From positions 1-40,287 of IMG/VR virus record IMGVR_UViG_3300008110_004927: 40,287 bases of DNA; one strand, given 5' to 3'. Shown piece by piece: positions 31,517-39,614 of the stretch; position 1 is the stretch's first letter, and each line of letters opens with the position of its first letter. This DNA comes from a virus. The notes under the pieces were generated by a model that saw nothing but the letters and a program-made list of their open reading frames with translations, was not told the origin of the DNA and ran no database searches. A program made the position numbers and the translations under genes.

Positions 31517-33813
31517 TCCAACCTAGTGAATCACTACAAGCAATCTTTGAAAGATCTATTAAGATTGCTAAAGATAATAGTCACGAGTATATTACCATTG
31601 AACATATACTGTACAGTATTATGCTTGATGAACCATCCTATAAAGTTATTGAGAACTTTGGAGCAGATGCAGAGTTTATTAAAACAAACTTAGATGCATT
31701 TGTTAAAAACAATCTTGATGATTTAAAAAGCACTATTGTTGATCGTCCAAAGAAAACTAATAGTGTAGAGCGTGTTTTAAATAGATGTTTTACACAGGTA
31801 TTGTTTAGCGGACGTCAACATATTGAACCCATCGATGTTCTTATAAGTATTTTAAGTGAAAAGAATTCTTTTGCATTTTACTTCTTAACTAAATCTGGCG
31901 TCGTTAAAGATAAATTTGTCAAGTATTTCCACGAAAACTTTAACGAAGAAGAAAACGAAATTGAAACACAACTAACGAATCCTAATCAAGTGGAAAAAAT
32001 AATCAATACATTCTGCACTAATCTTTCATTGCAGGCCAAACAAAAGAAAATTGATCCTGTAATTGGCAGAGATGAAGAATTAGAAAAAGTACAATTAGTA
32101 CTGGCAAGACGTAATAAGTGCAATGTTCTCATGGTAGGCGATCCCGGTGTAGGTAAGACTGCCATTGCAGAGGGACTGGCACGTAAGATTCACGAAAAGA
32201 AAGTTCCTAAGTTTATTCAAGACCATACTGTTTATACTCTTGATATCAGTGCATTGTTAGCTGGTAGTAAGTATAGAGGTGACTTTGAAGAGCGTGTTAA
32301 AGCAGTTCTTTCTGCACTTGAGAAGAAAGGTAAAATTATTCTGTTTATTGATGAAGCACACATGATGCAGGGCGCAGGTGCTGCTAATCAATCAAGCAAT
32401 GATATGGCCAATATGCTTAAGCCTATTCTTACCAAAGGTGTTATTAAACTAGTGGCGTCAACTACATGGGAAGAATATCGCAAACACTTTGAAAAAGATC
32501 GTGCATTGATGCGCAGATTTCAAAGAATTACTATTGACGAACCTTCCGCTGAAGTATCCGTTAAAATTCTCAAAGGTGTTAAGAAGTATTATGAAAAACA
32601 TCATAATGTTAAAATTACCGAAGGTGCTATTGAACAGGCAGTTAAGTTGTCAGTAAAGTATATGACTGATAAGAAACTGCCAGACAAAGCAATTGATATC
32701 CTAGACTGTGCCAGTGCTCGTTATAAATTAAAAGACGAAGACGACGGTGATGTTATCAACATTGTTGATGTAGAGCAGATTCTGTTTGAAGTCAGTAAGA
32801 TGCTTAATATGCCATTAGAAAATATTGCACAGAAAGAAAGTAAAAATCTTAGCAATCTAGAAAAAAATCTCAAGACCGTAATTTTTGGTCAAGATACAGC
32901 CGTTGATAATTTGCTGGACAAAATTTTTGTTGCTCAAGCAGGAATGAAATCTCCTAATAAACCAATTGGTAGTTTCTTGTTCCTAGGACCAACTGGTTGT
33001 GGTAAAACTGAAACTGCTAAACAATTAGCAGATAAAATGTCTATGCCGTTGATCCGTTTTGATATGAGTGAATATCAAGAAAAGCATTCAGTGGCTAAAC
33101 TGATCGGTGCTCCTCCGGGTTACGTTGGATTTGAAGACAATGCTGGTCAATTAATTACCAAACTACAGGAAAATCCCAACAGTGTATTACTGTTAGATGA
33201 AATTGAAAAAGCTCATCCAGATGTCAGTAATGTGTTGTTACAGTTAATGGATAACGGTTTTGTAACTGGTTCCAATGGTAAAGTTGCAGATGCTCGAAAT
33301 GTTATTTTAATTATGACCAGTAATTTAGGTGCAGCCGACAATGAGAAGAATACCATTGGTTTTGGAACACTAGAAAAAACTGGTGAAGACGATAAGGCTG
33401 TTAAGAAATTCTTTAAACCAGAATTCCGTAATCGTTTAGATGCTGTAATCAAGTTCAGCAGTCTTAAACCAGAAGTTGTACACAGTATTGTTGAGAAGTT
33501 TATCAAGGATCTGTCAATACAAATCAAAGATAAAGGTATTGAGATCGTTGCCAACACTGATGCTATCAAATATCTAGCAGAAAAAGGTTATGACAGTAAA
33601 ATGGGTGCAAGACCGTTGGCTAGAATTATCGATAACGAAATTAAGAGTCCGCTAAGTCGTAAAATTCTGTTTGGCGAACTTCAAGCAGGTGGCAAAATTA
33701 CAGTTACCGTTAATAATGGTAAGTTGGATTTTGATATTGTTGATTCAAAGAAAAAGCTTGCCAAGTCAGATGACATTATTGAATCAATTACATTTAACAA
33801 TATTGTACCGTGA
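31513..33813 (+). CDS. clpA: ClpA-type AAA+ unfoldase
   Basis: This 766-residue protein has an N-terminal Clp repeat domain (residues 1-150), a first AAA+ module with Walker A GDPGVGKT (209-216) and Walker B ILFIDEAH, and a second with Walker A GPTGCGKT (492-499) and LLLDEIEKAHPD. There is no long coiled-coil middle domain, so it is ClpA rather than ClpB. The IGF tripeptide at 615-617 corresponds to the ClpP-docking loop (IGL in E. coli ClpA). No ClpP gene is seen, so host ClpP is the likely partner. The ATG at 31513 overlaps the deformylase stop; an upstream in-frame ATG lies within that gene. Confidence 0.92.
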   Translation: MIQPSESLQAIFERSIKIAKDNSHEYITIEHILYSIMLDEPSYKVIENFGADAEFIKTNLDAFVKNNLDDLKSTIVDRPKKTNSVERVLNRCFTQVLFSGRQHIEPIDVLISILSEKNSFAFYFLTKSGVVKDKFVKYFHENFNEEENEIETQLTNPNQVEKIINTFCTNLSLQAKQKKIDPVIGRDEELEKVQLVLARRNKCNVLMVGDPGVGKTAIAEGLARKIHEKKVPKFIQDHTVYTLDISALLAGSKYRGDFEERVKAVLSALEKKGKIILFIDEAHMMQGAGAANQSSNDMANMLKPILTKGVIKLVASTTWEEYRKHFEKDRALMRRFQRITIDEPSAEVSVKILKGVKKYYEKHHNVKITEGAIEQAVKLSVKYMTDKKLPDKAIDILDCASARYKLKDEDDGDVINIVDVEQILFEVSKMLNMPLENIAQKESKNLSNLEKNLKTVIFGQDTAVDNLLDKIFVAQAGMKSPNKPIGSFLFLGPTGCGKTETAKQLADKMSMPLIRFDMSEYQEKHSVAKLIGAPPGYVGFEDNAGQLITKLQENPNSVLLLDEIEKAHPDVSNVLLQLMDNGFVTGSNGKVADARNVILIMTSNLGAADNEKNTIGFGTLEKTGEDDKAVKKFFKPEFRNRLDAVIKFSSLKPEVVHSIVEKFIKDLSIQIKDKGIEIVANTDAIKYLAEKGYDSKMGARPLARIIDNEIKSPLSRKILFGELQAGGKITVTVNNGKLDFDIVDSKKKLAKSDDIIESITFNNIVP

Positions 33814-34484
33814 TTACAGCCAAATACATAAGAAAAAAATTCTACAACAAGTGGTCTTATAAACTCAGCCTCCGAATTAAGGGGGCTGGGATTTTTAGAT
33901 ACAACAGCTATGCTGACATTAAAGCATTAATGATTAGTCCTAAGTCGCCCCATTTTAAATTGTATAAACTTGAAGAAAAGGCATTAGACAATAAAGAGTA
34001 TGTATATGCCATTGCAGACTTTTTATCCAAACATCCTAAAGAAATTGCAGCGTTGAGAATAGAGGGCAGCACTCTTGATATCTATGCTAACGATAAAGAT
34101 TTTTTTAATGAAGCTAGCGATGCTTTTAAACTGTTTACATGGAAACGTTTTATTCCGGATCCTACTACGGAACATCTGTTAGATAATGGTAGAAAAATAA
34201 TTGGAAAACGCCTAGCTCATAACAAATATCAGTATAAAGTTTATCTAACTCCGCACAAATTGCCCGTTGGCAATGCTGTAAGAACTAGTTTTATTGAATT
34301 TGTAGATCAAAATTCAGAAAAAGTTCTAATGTCTCTTTCTGTTAAAGATTGGTTTCTACGAACACAATGGAACTGGGACCGTAGATACATTTATGTAGAT
34401 AACGAACAAACATTGTTAATGCTAAAGCTCAAATGTGGCGATGCTTTGGGCAGCGTATACGAATATCTAATTATTGATAAATAA
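33810..34484 (+). CDS. Unknown phage protein after clpA
   Basis: This 224-residue basic protein begins at a GTG that overlaps the clpA stop (GTGA). It reads TAKYIRKKFYNKWSYKLSLR, then IADFLSKHPKEIAALRIEG, KLFTWKRFIPDP and YKVYLTPHKLPVGNAVRTSF. It is soluble and rich in aromatics and Lys/Arg, which is compatible with nucleic-acid binding. It might be an adaptor for the upstream unfoldase, but no family is recognised. The end of the gene contains a late-type motif for the next gene. Confidence 0.65.
   Translation: MITAKYIRKKFYNKWSYKLSLRIKGAGIFRYNSYADIKALMISPKSPHFKLYKLEEKALDNKEYVYAIADFLSKHPKEIAALRIEGSTLDIYANDKDFFNEASDAFKLFTWKRFIPDPTTEHLLDNGRKIIGKRLAHNKYQYKVYLTPHKLPVGNAVRTSFIEFVDQNSEKVLMSLSVKDWFLRTQWNWDRRYIYVDNEQTLLMLKLKCGDALGSVYEYLIIDK
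34476..34483 (+). promoter_or_regulatory. T4-like late motif GATAAATA overlapping a stop codon
   Basis: GATAAATA spans the last codons of the preceding gene. The ATG at 34490 follows its last base by seven, with no Shine-Dalgarno, so a leader of about one base is predicted. The chance that the motif is only the Asp-Lys-stop codons is real. Confidence 0.45.
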
Positions 34485-34489
34485 TTACT

Positions 34490-34858
34490 ATGCCAGCACA
34501 AAGTATAGTTTTAGTAAATCAAACCACAACGGTTTCTAACAATCTTTCGCAATATACCTATTCCGCCAAACAAAAAGGCGACGGGTATGACAACGTTGGG
34601 GATGGGAAACATACCGTTGTATTCCTATTTGACAACTTTAAGGGCGCAGTAAAAATGCAAGCAACCCTTGCTATAGATCCCACTGAAGCAGATTGGTTTG
34701 ATGTTACATACGATTTAAATCCATCTGATTTAACCGCACTTGATAGTACACCTTTAGTAACCGCAGAATATCGTAATTTTACTGGCAATTTTACATGGAT
34801 CAGAGCTGGTTACATACTGCAACAAGGTACTATCCGCGAAATTCGTTATAATCACTAA
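34490..34858 (+). CDS. Small beta-rich structural protein
   Basis: This 122-residue protein is beta-prone, with SIVLVNQTTTVSNNLSQYTY, HTVVFLFDNFKGAVKMQATL and FTWIRAGYILQQGTIREIRY at the end. It has no cysteine, signal or membrane segment. The pattern of alternating hydrophobic strands is typical of small phage tail or head decoration proteins. No precise match is recognised. It has a late-type motif immediately upstream and precedes the internal-protein block. Confidence 0.6.
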   Translation: MPAQSIVLVNQTTTVSNNLSQYTYSAKQKGDGYDNVGDGKHTVVFLFDNFKGAVKMQATLAIDPTEADWFDVTYDLNPSDLTALDSTPLVTAEYRNFTGNFTWIRAGYILQQGTIREIRYNH

Positions 34859-34870
34859 CTTCAAACAGTA

Positions 34871-34878
34871 GATAAATA
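34871..34878 (+). promoter_or_regulatory. T4-like late promoter motif GATAAATA
   Basis: GATAAATA lies 25 bases before the ATG at 34903, with GGAAG at 34893-34897 as ribosome site. It probably drives the whole run of head-protein-like genes to the window end. Confidence 0.6.
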
Positions 34879-34902
34879 TAGTATCATCTTACGGAAGATA
34901 CT

Positions 34903-36522
34903 ATGAGAGACCTATTATCTAAATTAGACGCTATTATTAGCGAAACACAATTAAATCCAAATGATCCCAAAGGCGATTATGAGGCTAAGAAAAAATCTTT
35001 ACAGGATTTAGAAAATGATCCTGTGGCTGCAGAAGATCCAGAAATTGCCGCTGCAATTGATCAGCGTAAAACAGATCTAGAAAAAGAAGCTAAACAAAAA
35101 GGCGTTGTTGAAAATTTTGAAATTGGAGACGAGTTTGGTATTAGCTTTGCAGAAGATCTAGAAATTGGCACAACAATTACAGAGATCCTAGAAGACGGCA
35201 TTGTCATTGATCTAGACGACGATGCAGTTTCATTCCTAGAAAGTCAAGGAATTAAATTCTTTGAAGGTGAACTTGTAGAAGGTGTAGCTGGTCCTAAGAG
35301 CTGCTGGAAGGGCTACAGAAAAGTTGGTACTAAGCCAGGCACTGGTCGTAACGCAGGCAAACGTGTAAATGACTGCGAGAAAATTGGTGAAAATCTAGAC
35401 GAATATTTCTTTTTTGATGATCCAAAGAAAAAAGATCGTGGGCCTAGAGATTCTGGGCATGACGAATTAGATCGACGTGCAAAATCCAAAGTAGACTTGG
35501 GCGGTAGAGATGCTAGAGATTATAAAGATGCTAAGAAAAAAGGACAGTATAAAATTTCTGGGCCTAAAGGTAAACTTCCAGAAGACCATGGTCCTGAAAA
35601 TCCAGACGCAAGTTATAACGTAGGTGAGTACGATCGCGAAGGCGATATGGCCAAAGACGATTTAAGAACTATCAATGATGCTGCTAAAGAATTATACAGC
35701 ATTATCAAAGCAGACGAAAATCTACCAGAATGGGTACAGGCCAAAATTGTTAAAGCAATGGATTATTTAGACACTGCTCGCGACTACATGAAGGCTAACA
35801 AATATGCTGAAGATACAGAAGTAGACGAAGCTAGAAAACCAGCAATAAACTTTGATGGTGACGATATTCAAAAATTAATTACTATAGACGATCTGCCTAC
35901 ATTAAAAGCACAGGCATTTGATTTAATTTCTAAACCAAGCCAACGTCCAATGAAACCAGAAAAAGTAGAATGGTTTAAAAATGCCCTCGAAAGAATAATG
36001 GATAAGAAAGGGGTCATTAAATTAATGTATGACCTAATGTTATCAGGTGAGGGGCATGGTGTAATTGGTACTAGATCGTCAATGGGGCAAAGTAATTACA
36101 GAAAGAGATTTGCCGATGACATAAACGAAGGTGATGTAAGCACAGGTAATCTTCAAAAGATGATGCAATACACTAATTTAATAGGAAACTATGTCGATGA
36201 TCCAGAAGCCAAGAAATATGTAAATGAACTAAAATCTATGTTAAACTGGTATTTAGGTCAAGATAAAGAATCAAATGTTGATGAAGCTAAGTATCAAGGT
36301 CGTGAAGTGCCGTTAGGCAAGAAGATGGCTGGCGATGTTAAAAAATCAAAAGTATATGTACGTAAGCCAAATGGTAATATTGTCAAAGTAAACTTTGGCG
36401 ATAAAAAGATGCGTATTAAAAAATCTAATCCTGCACGTAGAAAATCATTCCGTGCTAGACATAACTGCAAAAATCCAGGTCCACGTTGGAAAGCACGTTA
36501 TTGGTCATGCAGGAGCTGGTAA
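34903..36522 (+). CDS. Modular putative internal head protein (polyprotein-like)
   Basis: This 539-residue protein begins MRDLLSKLDAIISE, which resembles T4 capsid-targeting peptides that end in a protease site. Further protease-like sites follow: LVE/G (124-126), LDE/Y (165-167), VDE/A (307-309) and VDE/A (459-461). Between them lie a basic Cys module (GPKSCWKGYRKVGTKPGTGR, ending NDCEK), a charged Lys/Asp linker, helical segments, and a C-terminal Arg/Lys/Cys module (RKSFRARHNCKNPGPRWKAR then YWSCRSW). It is probably packaged in the head and cut into basic peptides. The C-terminal module is common in marine phages and was seen by me in DUF-type families. Protein processing is inferred. Confidence 0.65.
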   Translation: MRDLLSKLDAIISETQLNPNDPKGDYEAKKKSLQDLENDPVAAEDPEIAAAIDQRKTDLEKEAKQKGVVENFEIGDEFGISFAEDLEIGTTITEILEDGIVIDLDDDAVSFLESQGIKFFEGELVEGVAGPKSCWKGYRKVGTKPGTGRNAGKRVNDCEKIGENLDEYFFFDDPKKKDRGPRDSGHDELDRRAKSKVDLGGRDARDYKDAKKKGQYKISGPKGKLPEDHGPENPDASYNVGEYDREGDMAKDDLRTINDAAKELYSIIKADENLPEWVQAKIVKAMDYLDTARDYMKANKYAEDTEVDEARKPAINFDGDDIQKLITIDDLPTLKAQAFDLISKPSQRPMKPEKVEWFKNALERIMDKKGVIKLMYDLMLSGEGHGVIGTRSSMGQSNYRKRFADDINEGDVSTGNLQKMMQYTNLIGNYVDDPEAKKYVNELKSMLNWYLGQDKESNVDEAKYQGREVPLGKKMAGDVKKSKVYVRKPNGNIVKVNFGDKKMRIKKSNPARRKSFRARHNCKNPGPRWKARYWSCRSW

Positions 36523-36875
36523 TGTTATTAAACGAATTGTTTTCTAAATCAATAGAAGAACCTAAAAAATACGATCCAGAAGTAGATTATCTTGATGATT
36601 TAAAATTCTGGATCAGTAATAATGATGAAGCATTATCAAAAATGATAATGCCGGCCATAACTCAACAAAAATCGCAACCAAACGAAGAATCTAACTACCA
36701 ACTCTACATTAAACCGTTGGCAAAGTGCGCAGAAGATTATTGTGTGAAGTTTGATTTACTACATAGTAAAGACGAGATTTTTACTCCAGAAGCTATTGTA
36801 ACTTTAGCAAAAAAAATTGCAGAAGAGCAAAGTAACTTTATTAAAAAAGGCGACTACAATAATGAGACTGTTTGA
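36522..36875 (+). CDS. Putative head-packaged small protein
   Basis: This 117-residue protein starts MLLNELFSKSIEEPKKYD, an amphipathic helix ending at an IEE site (residues 11-13) like a prohead targeting peptide. The remainder is acidic and helical, with two cysteines (KCAEDYC). The ATG at 36522 overlaps the previous stop and has AGGAG seven bases upstream. No enzymatic motif is seen. Its end overlaps the next gene by 14 bases. Confidence 0.55.
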   Translation: MLLNELFSKSIEEPKKYDPEVDYLDDLKFWISNNDEALSKMIMPAITQQKSQPNEESNYQLYIKPLAKCAEDYCVKFDLLHSKDEIFTPEAIVTLAKKIAEEQSNFIKKGDYNNETV

Positions 36876-37500
36876 ATTCTTAGATAAAATGAACGAACAG
36901 GATGATGATAATTACCCACGTCCTGTTGATGAATTAAAAAAACTTATCGCTATTACAGAACAACAAAAAGATGTTGTTGAAAGTCTTGCCCGAGAAGCAC
37001 AAAAGATTACTACAGAAATCAAGTACGATCAAACAGTACAAGACATTGTGAGTAGAATTAGACAATTAGCAGAAAAAATTACCTTTGAAGATAAAGGATA
37101 CAAAAGCGAAATTGAGTCAGCAATCGATGATGCATTAAACGCAATGAATGAACTTGAGTCGGCTGTGTATCAAATTGACGAACCATTTAAAGATCTATTA
37201 AGAGCATTAGATAATGAAGTGCTTGAATTAGAATATGAAATGGATGAACACAAATGGAAAAGAGAATCTGCTGATCCAAAATTAACAATGCCTAAACAAA
37301 GAGATCCTAATTGGAAAACTATGCAGGCCAAAGGTTCTAGTGGTGCTGCTGGCGCACATAGAGATAAAAAGAAAGAACAAAAACAGGGTTACGAAAAACA
37401 TAGAGCGAAAAGCATGGCCGAAGGGCATGGACGATACTGGTGTTCTACAGATAAGAAATGGAAAACACGCAAAGGCCCTAAACAAACTCGTAGTTCATGA
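36862..37500 (+). CDS. Putative head-packaged protein with a basic C-terminal module
   Basis: This 212-residue protein starts MRLFEFLDKMNEQDDDN, again an MR-x-x-EF helix ending near a possible protease site (Glu12). A long acidic coiled-coil region (residues 35-145) follows. The last 60 residues are very basic, with KGSSGAAGAHRDKKKEQKQG and GHGRYWCSTDKKWKTRKGPK, one cysteine and many Lys/Arg. The layout, acidic middle and basic end, matches the other proteins of the block. The ATG at 36862 is preferred to an upstream one inside the previous gene. Confidence 0.55.
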   Translation: MRLFEFLDKMNEQDDDNYPRPVDELKKLIAITEQQKDVVESLAREAQKITTEIKYDQTVQDIVSRIRQLAEKITFEDKGYKSEIESAIDDALNAMNELESAVYQIDEPFKDLLRALDNEVLELEYEMDEHKWKRESADPKLTMPKQRDPNWKTMQAKGSSGAAGAHRDKKKEQKQGYEKHRAKSMAEGHGRYWCSTDKKWKTRKGPKQTRSS

Positions 37501-37802
37501 AACAATATAGAATTACTTCAGAAAATTCCAAAAATTTAGATAGCACTGATGATTGCTATCTGGATCCTAGCGATCCTATACACGAAATAAAAAGAATGCA
37601 ATACCTTGGCGGACTTGGTGCACAGGCAAGACTACAAGAATATAAGATAGAGCAACAAGGTAGCAATATTTCTGTAACAGGGATGGAAAAACAACAGTTA
37701 GAAAAGAAACACAAGATTAAACCAGGAACACCGGAATGGTTTCAATTATGGTTTAGTCTACCTTACATGACTGGAGAAAAACCTGTAGGAGATAAAAAAT
37801 GA
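37497..37802 (+). CDS. Small conserved phage protein
   Basis: This 101-residue soluble protein reads [20 protein letters not shown], then [20 protein letters not shown] and [19 protein letters not shown]. It lacks the MR-EF start seen in the neighbours. The ATG overlaps the previous stop, and its own stop overlaps the Fe-S carrier ATG. The type is known among marine T4-like phages without a function. Confidence 0.65.
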   Translation: MKQYRITSENSKNLDSTDDCYLDPSDPIHEIKRMQYLGGLGAQARLQEYKIEQQGSNISVTGMEKQQLEKKHKIKPGTPEWFQLWFSLPYMTGEKPVGDKK

Positions 37803-38125
37803 TTGAAGTATCTGAATCAGCTAAAGCAAAAGTTATTGATCTATTAAATGAAGAAAATAATCCCGATCTTATGTTGAGAACATTTGTTCAAGGTGGCGGA
37901 TGCAGTGGTTTTCAATACGGTTTTACATTTGACGAAATTAAATCAGACGACGATTTTGAAATAAATTTAGATACAAAATGGAAATTAGTTATAGATTCTA
38001 TGAGTATGCAATATCTCACTGGTGCAATAATTGACTATACAGAAGATTTAAATGGCAGTCAGTTTACAATTAAAAATCCCAATGCACAAACAACCTGCGG
38101 CTGTGGATCTAGTTTTTCAGTTTAA
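37799..38125 (+). CDS. erpA: A-type Fe-S carrier (ErpA-like), second copy
   Basis: This 108-residue protein has the A-type cysteines at 35 ([14 protein letters not shown]), 100 and 102 ([10 protein letters not shown]). The FQYGF and GSSFS forms, and a longer acidic strand (SDDDFEI), make it closer to ErpA than to the IscA-type protein at 6636. These carriers deliver [4Fe-4S] or [2Fe-2S] clusters to target enzymes. It overlaps the preceding gene by ATGA and lies in the middle of a late block, 31 kb from iscU. That position suggests a virion or late role, but this is a guess. Confidence 0.9.
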   Translation: MIEVSESAKAKVIDLLNEENNPDLMLRTFVQGGGCSGFQYGFTFDEIKSDDDFEINLDTKWKLVIDSMSMQYLTGAIIDYTEDLNGSQFTIKNPNAQTTCGCGSSFSV

Positions 38126-38127
38126 TT

Positions 38128-38286
38128 ATGGACAAAACTCTCAAAGACTACATTGATAGAACTAACAAGCGTTTAGCGGAGGAACGTAAAGTTCCCTCAA
38201 CACCCAACCCTAATCAATATCCCGTTCAACCAGAACAAAAAAATCCAGATTCTGACGAAAAAATTAATCCATACGGACAACATTAA
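38128..38286 (+). CDS. Small unknown hydrophilic protein
   Basis: A 52-residue frame starts two bases after the ErpA-like stop and shares its last stop base with the next ATG. It is polar, with KDYIDRTNKRLAEERKVP and a Pro/Asn/Gln-rich tail. The close fit on both sides and the absence of any other reading of this gap support it as a gene. No function is recognised. Confidence 0.55.
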   Translation: MDKTLKDYIDRTNKRLAEERKVPSTPNPNQYPVQPEQKNPDSDEKINPYGQH

Positions 38287-39614
38287 TGAGAGCCAAAGAA
38301 TTCATTACTGAAAACTTTGCTGACGGTAAAGTCAAAGGCAAAAGTCGCCCAGGCCGTGTAAAACGTGCAGGTGCCAGTTGTTCTGGTTCAGTAACTGATC
38401 TTCGCAAACGTGCTAAAAATGCATCTGGCGAACGAGCCAAAATGTATCACTGGTGCGCCAACATGAAAAGCGGACGTAATGAATCCGTTGAAGAAGGTTG
38501 GAAAGAAGCCGAAGACATCAAATTATCATTTGAAGAAGGATACTTCGCTATAGAAAATACTCCAGAAGGAATATTGGTCTACGGAGAAGATGTTAGGTTC
38601 ACTGATGATAAAGCATGGGTGGATTTTGTTTATAATTTGTCTAAGGATGAAATTGTAAATTATAAAGTAAGTCACGGGTACAATGGTAGTTACGACTATG
38701 ATTTTGACTACATAAAAACAACCATTGACGAGATCGCAGATGAAATTAAACGAAGTTATGGAACTACGTGGGACGAAATCAGCGACGAGTTACATGGCGG
38801 ATTAAGTGTAGATGAAGGTTGGAAAGATTGGGTAGCAGGAGCTGCATTAGGAGCTGCTGCATTAACTTCGCAGGCTAAACCAATTATTGTTCAGCAGCAC
38901 GTAGAACCAGGCGATACGGTCTATTCTATAGCTAGACAAAATAATGTTGATCCTAAAGAAATTATGAAATTAAATAATTTCAATAAAGATACAAAATTAA
39001 AAAAAGGTCAAATGGTTAAGGTACCTGACTATTCTAAACCAGTAGATACTAAACCAGAAGTTAAAAAAATAACAAAACCAGAAAAAATAGATAAAAAATT
39101 AGATATTTCAAATACTGTCACCGGCACCAAACATGAAGCAATATTAAGACACTATGCTAATAAAGCTAATATCAAAGGAAACGAATTAGTTGCATTTTTA
39201 GCACAAGTAGCACACGAGACCATGGATTTTAAACACATGGCAGAGATTGGTGGCAGTTTAGATTTTAAAAAGTATGATATTAGATTTGCTCCAGGCAAGG
39301 CAAAGCAATTAGGTAATACTGAACCAGGTGATGGCGCTAAGTTTAAAGGTAGGGGATACATTCAACTAACTGGCAGATACAATTATGCCAAAGCAGGAGA
39401 AGCATTAGGTCTACCACTAGAGAAAAAACCAGAGCTAGTTGAGAAGCCAGAAATAGCTGCCAAGGTAGCAATATGGTATTGGAAGAACAGAGTTAAACCT
39501 AATGTAGATGATTTTAAAGATGTTAAGGGTGTAACCAAACCAATCAATCCAGGGTTAAAAGGATTAGAAGATAGGAAAGAAAAATATCAAGCGTATAAGG
39601 TAGCCGTCAAATGA
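38286..39614 (+). CDS. Putative head-packaged LysM-GH19 muralytic protein
   Basis: This 442-residue protein is modular. Residues 1-9 are MRAKEFITE, like a T4 capsid-targeting peptide. A basic Cys module follows (about 20-65, with KRAGASCSGSVTDLRKRAKN and WCANMKSGR), then SVEE/GWK (67-73), an acidic domain (74-173) and VDE/GWK (175-180). An Ala-rich segment with an AxA-like end (DWVAGAALGAAALTSQA, 181-197) precedes a LysM peptidoglycan-binding repeat (about 200-248) and a GH19 domain (about 283-442; AHETMDF, KFKGRGYIQLTGRYNY). The enzyme should cleave peptidoglycan. Its N-terminal layout suggests packaging in the head, proteolysis and possible Sec export after injection. The next gene overlaps by ATGA. 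Confidence 0.75.
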   Translation: MRAKEFITENFADGKVKGKSRPGRVKRAGASCSGSVTDLRKRAKNASGERAKMYHWCANMKSGRNESVEEGWKEAEDIKLSFEEGYFAIENTPEGILVYGEDVRFTDDKAWVDFVYNLSKDEIVNYKVSHGYNGSYDYDFDYIKTTIDEIADEIKRSYGTTWDEISDELHGGLSVDEGWKDWVAGAALGAAALTSQAKPIIVQQHVEPGDTVYSIARQNNVDPKEIMKLNNFNKDTKLKKGQMVKVPDYSKPVDTKPEVKKITKPEKIDKKLDISNTVTGTKHEAILRHYANKANIKGNELVAFLAQVAHETMDFKHMAEIGGSLDFKKYDIRFAPGKAKQLGNTEPGDGAKFKGRGYIQLTGRYNYAKAGEALGLPLEKKPELVEKPEIAAKVAIWYWKNRVKPNVDDFKDVKGVTKPINPGLKGLEDRKEKYQAYKVAVK

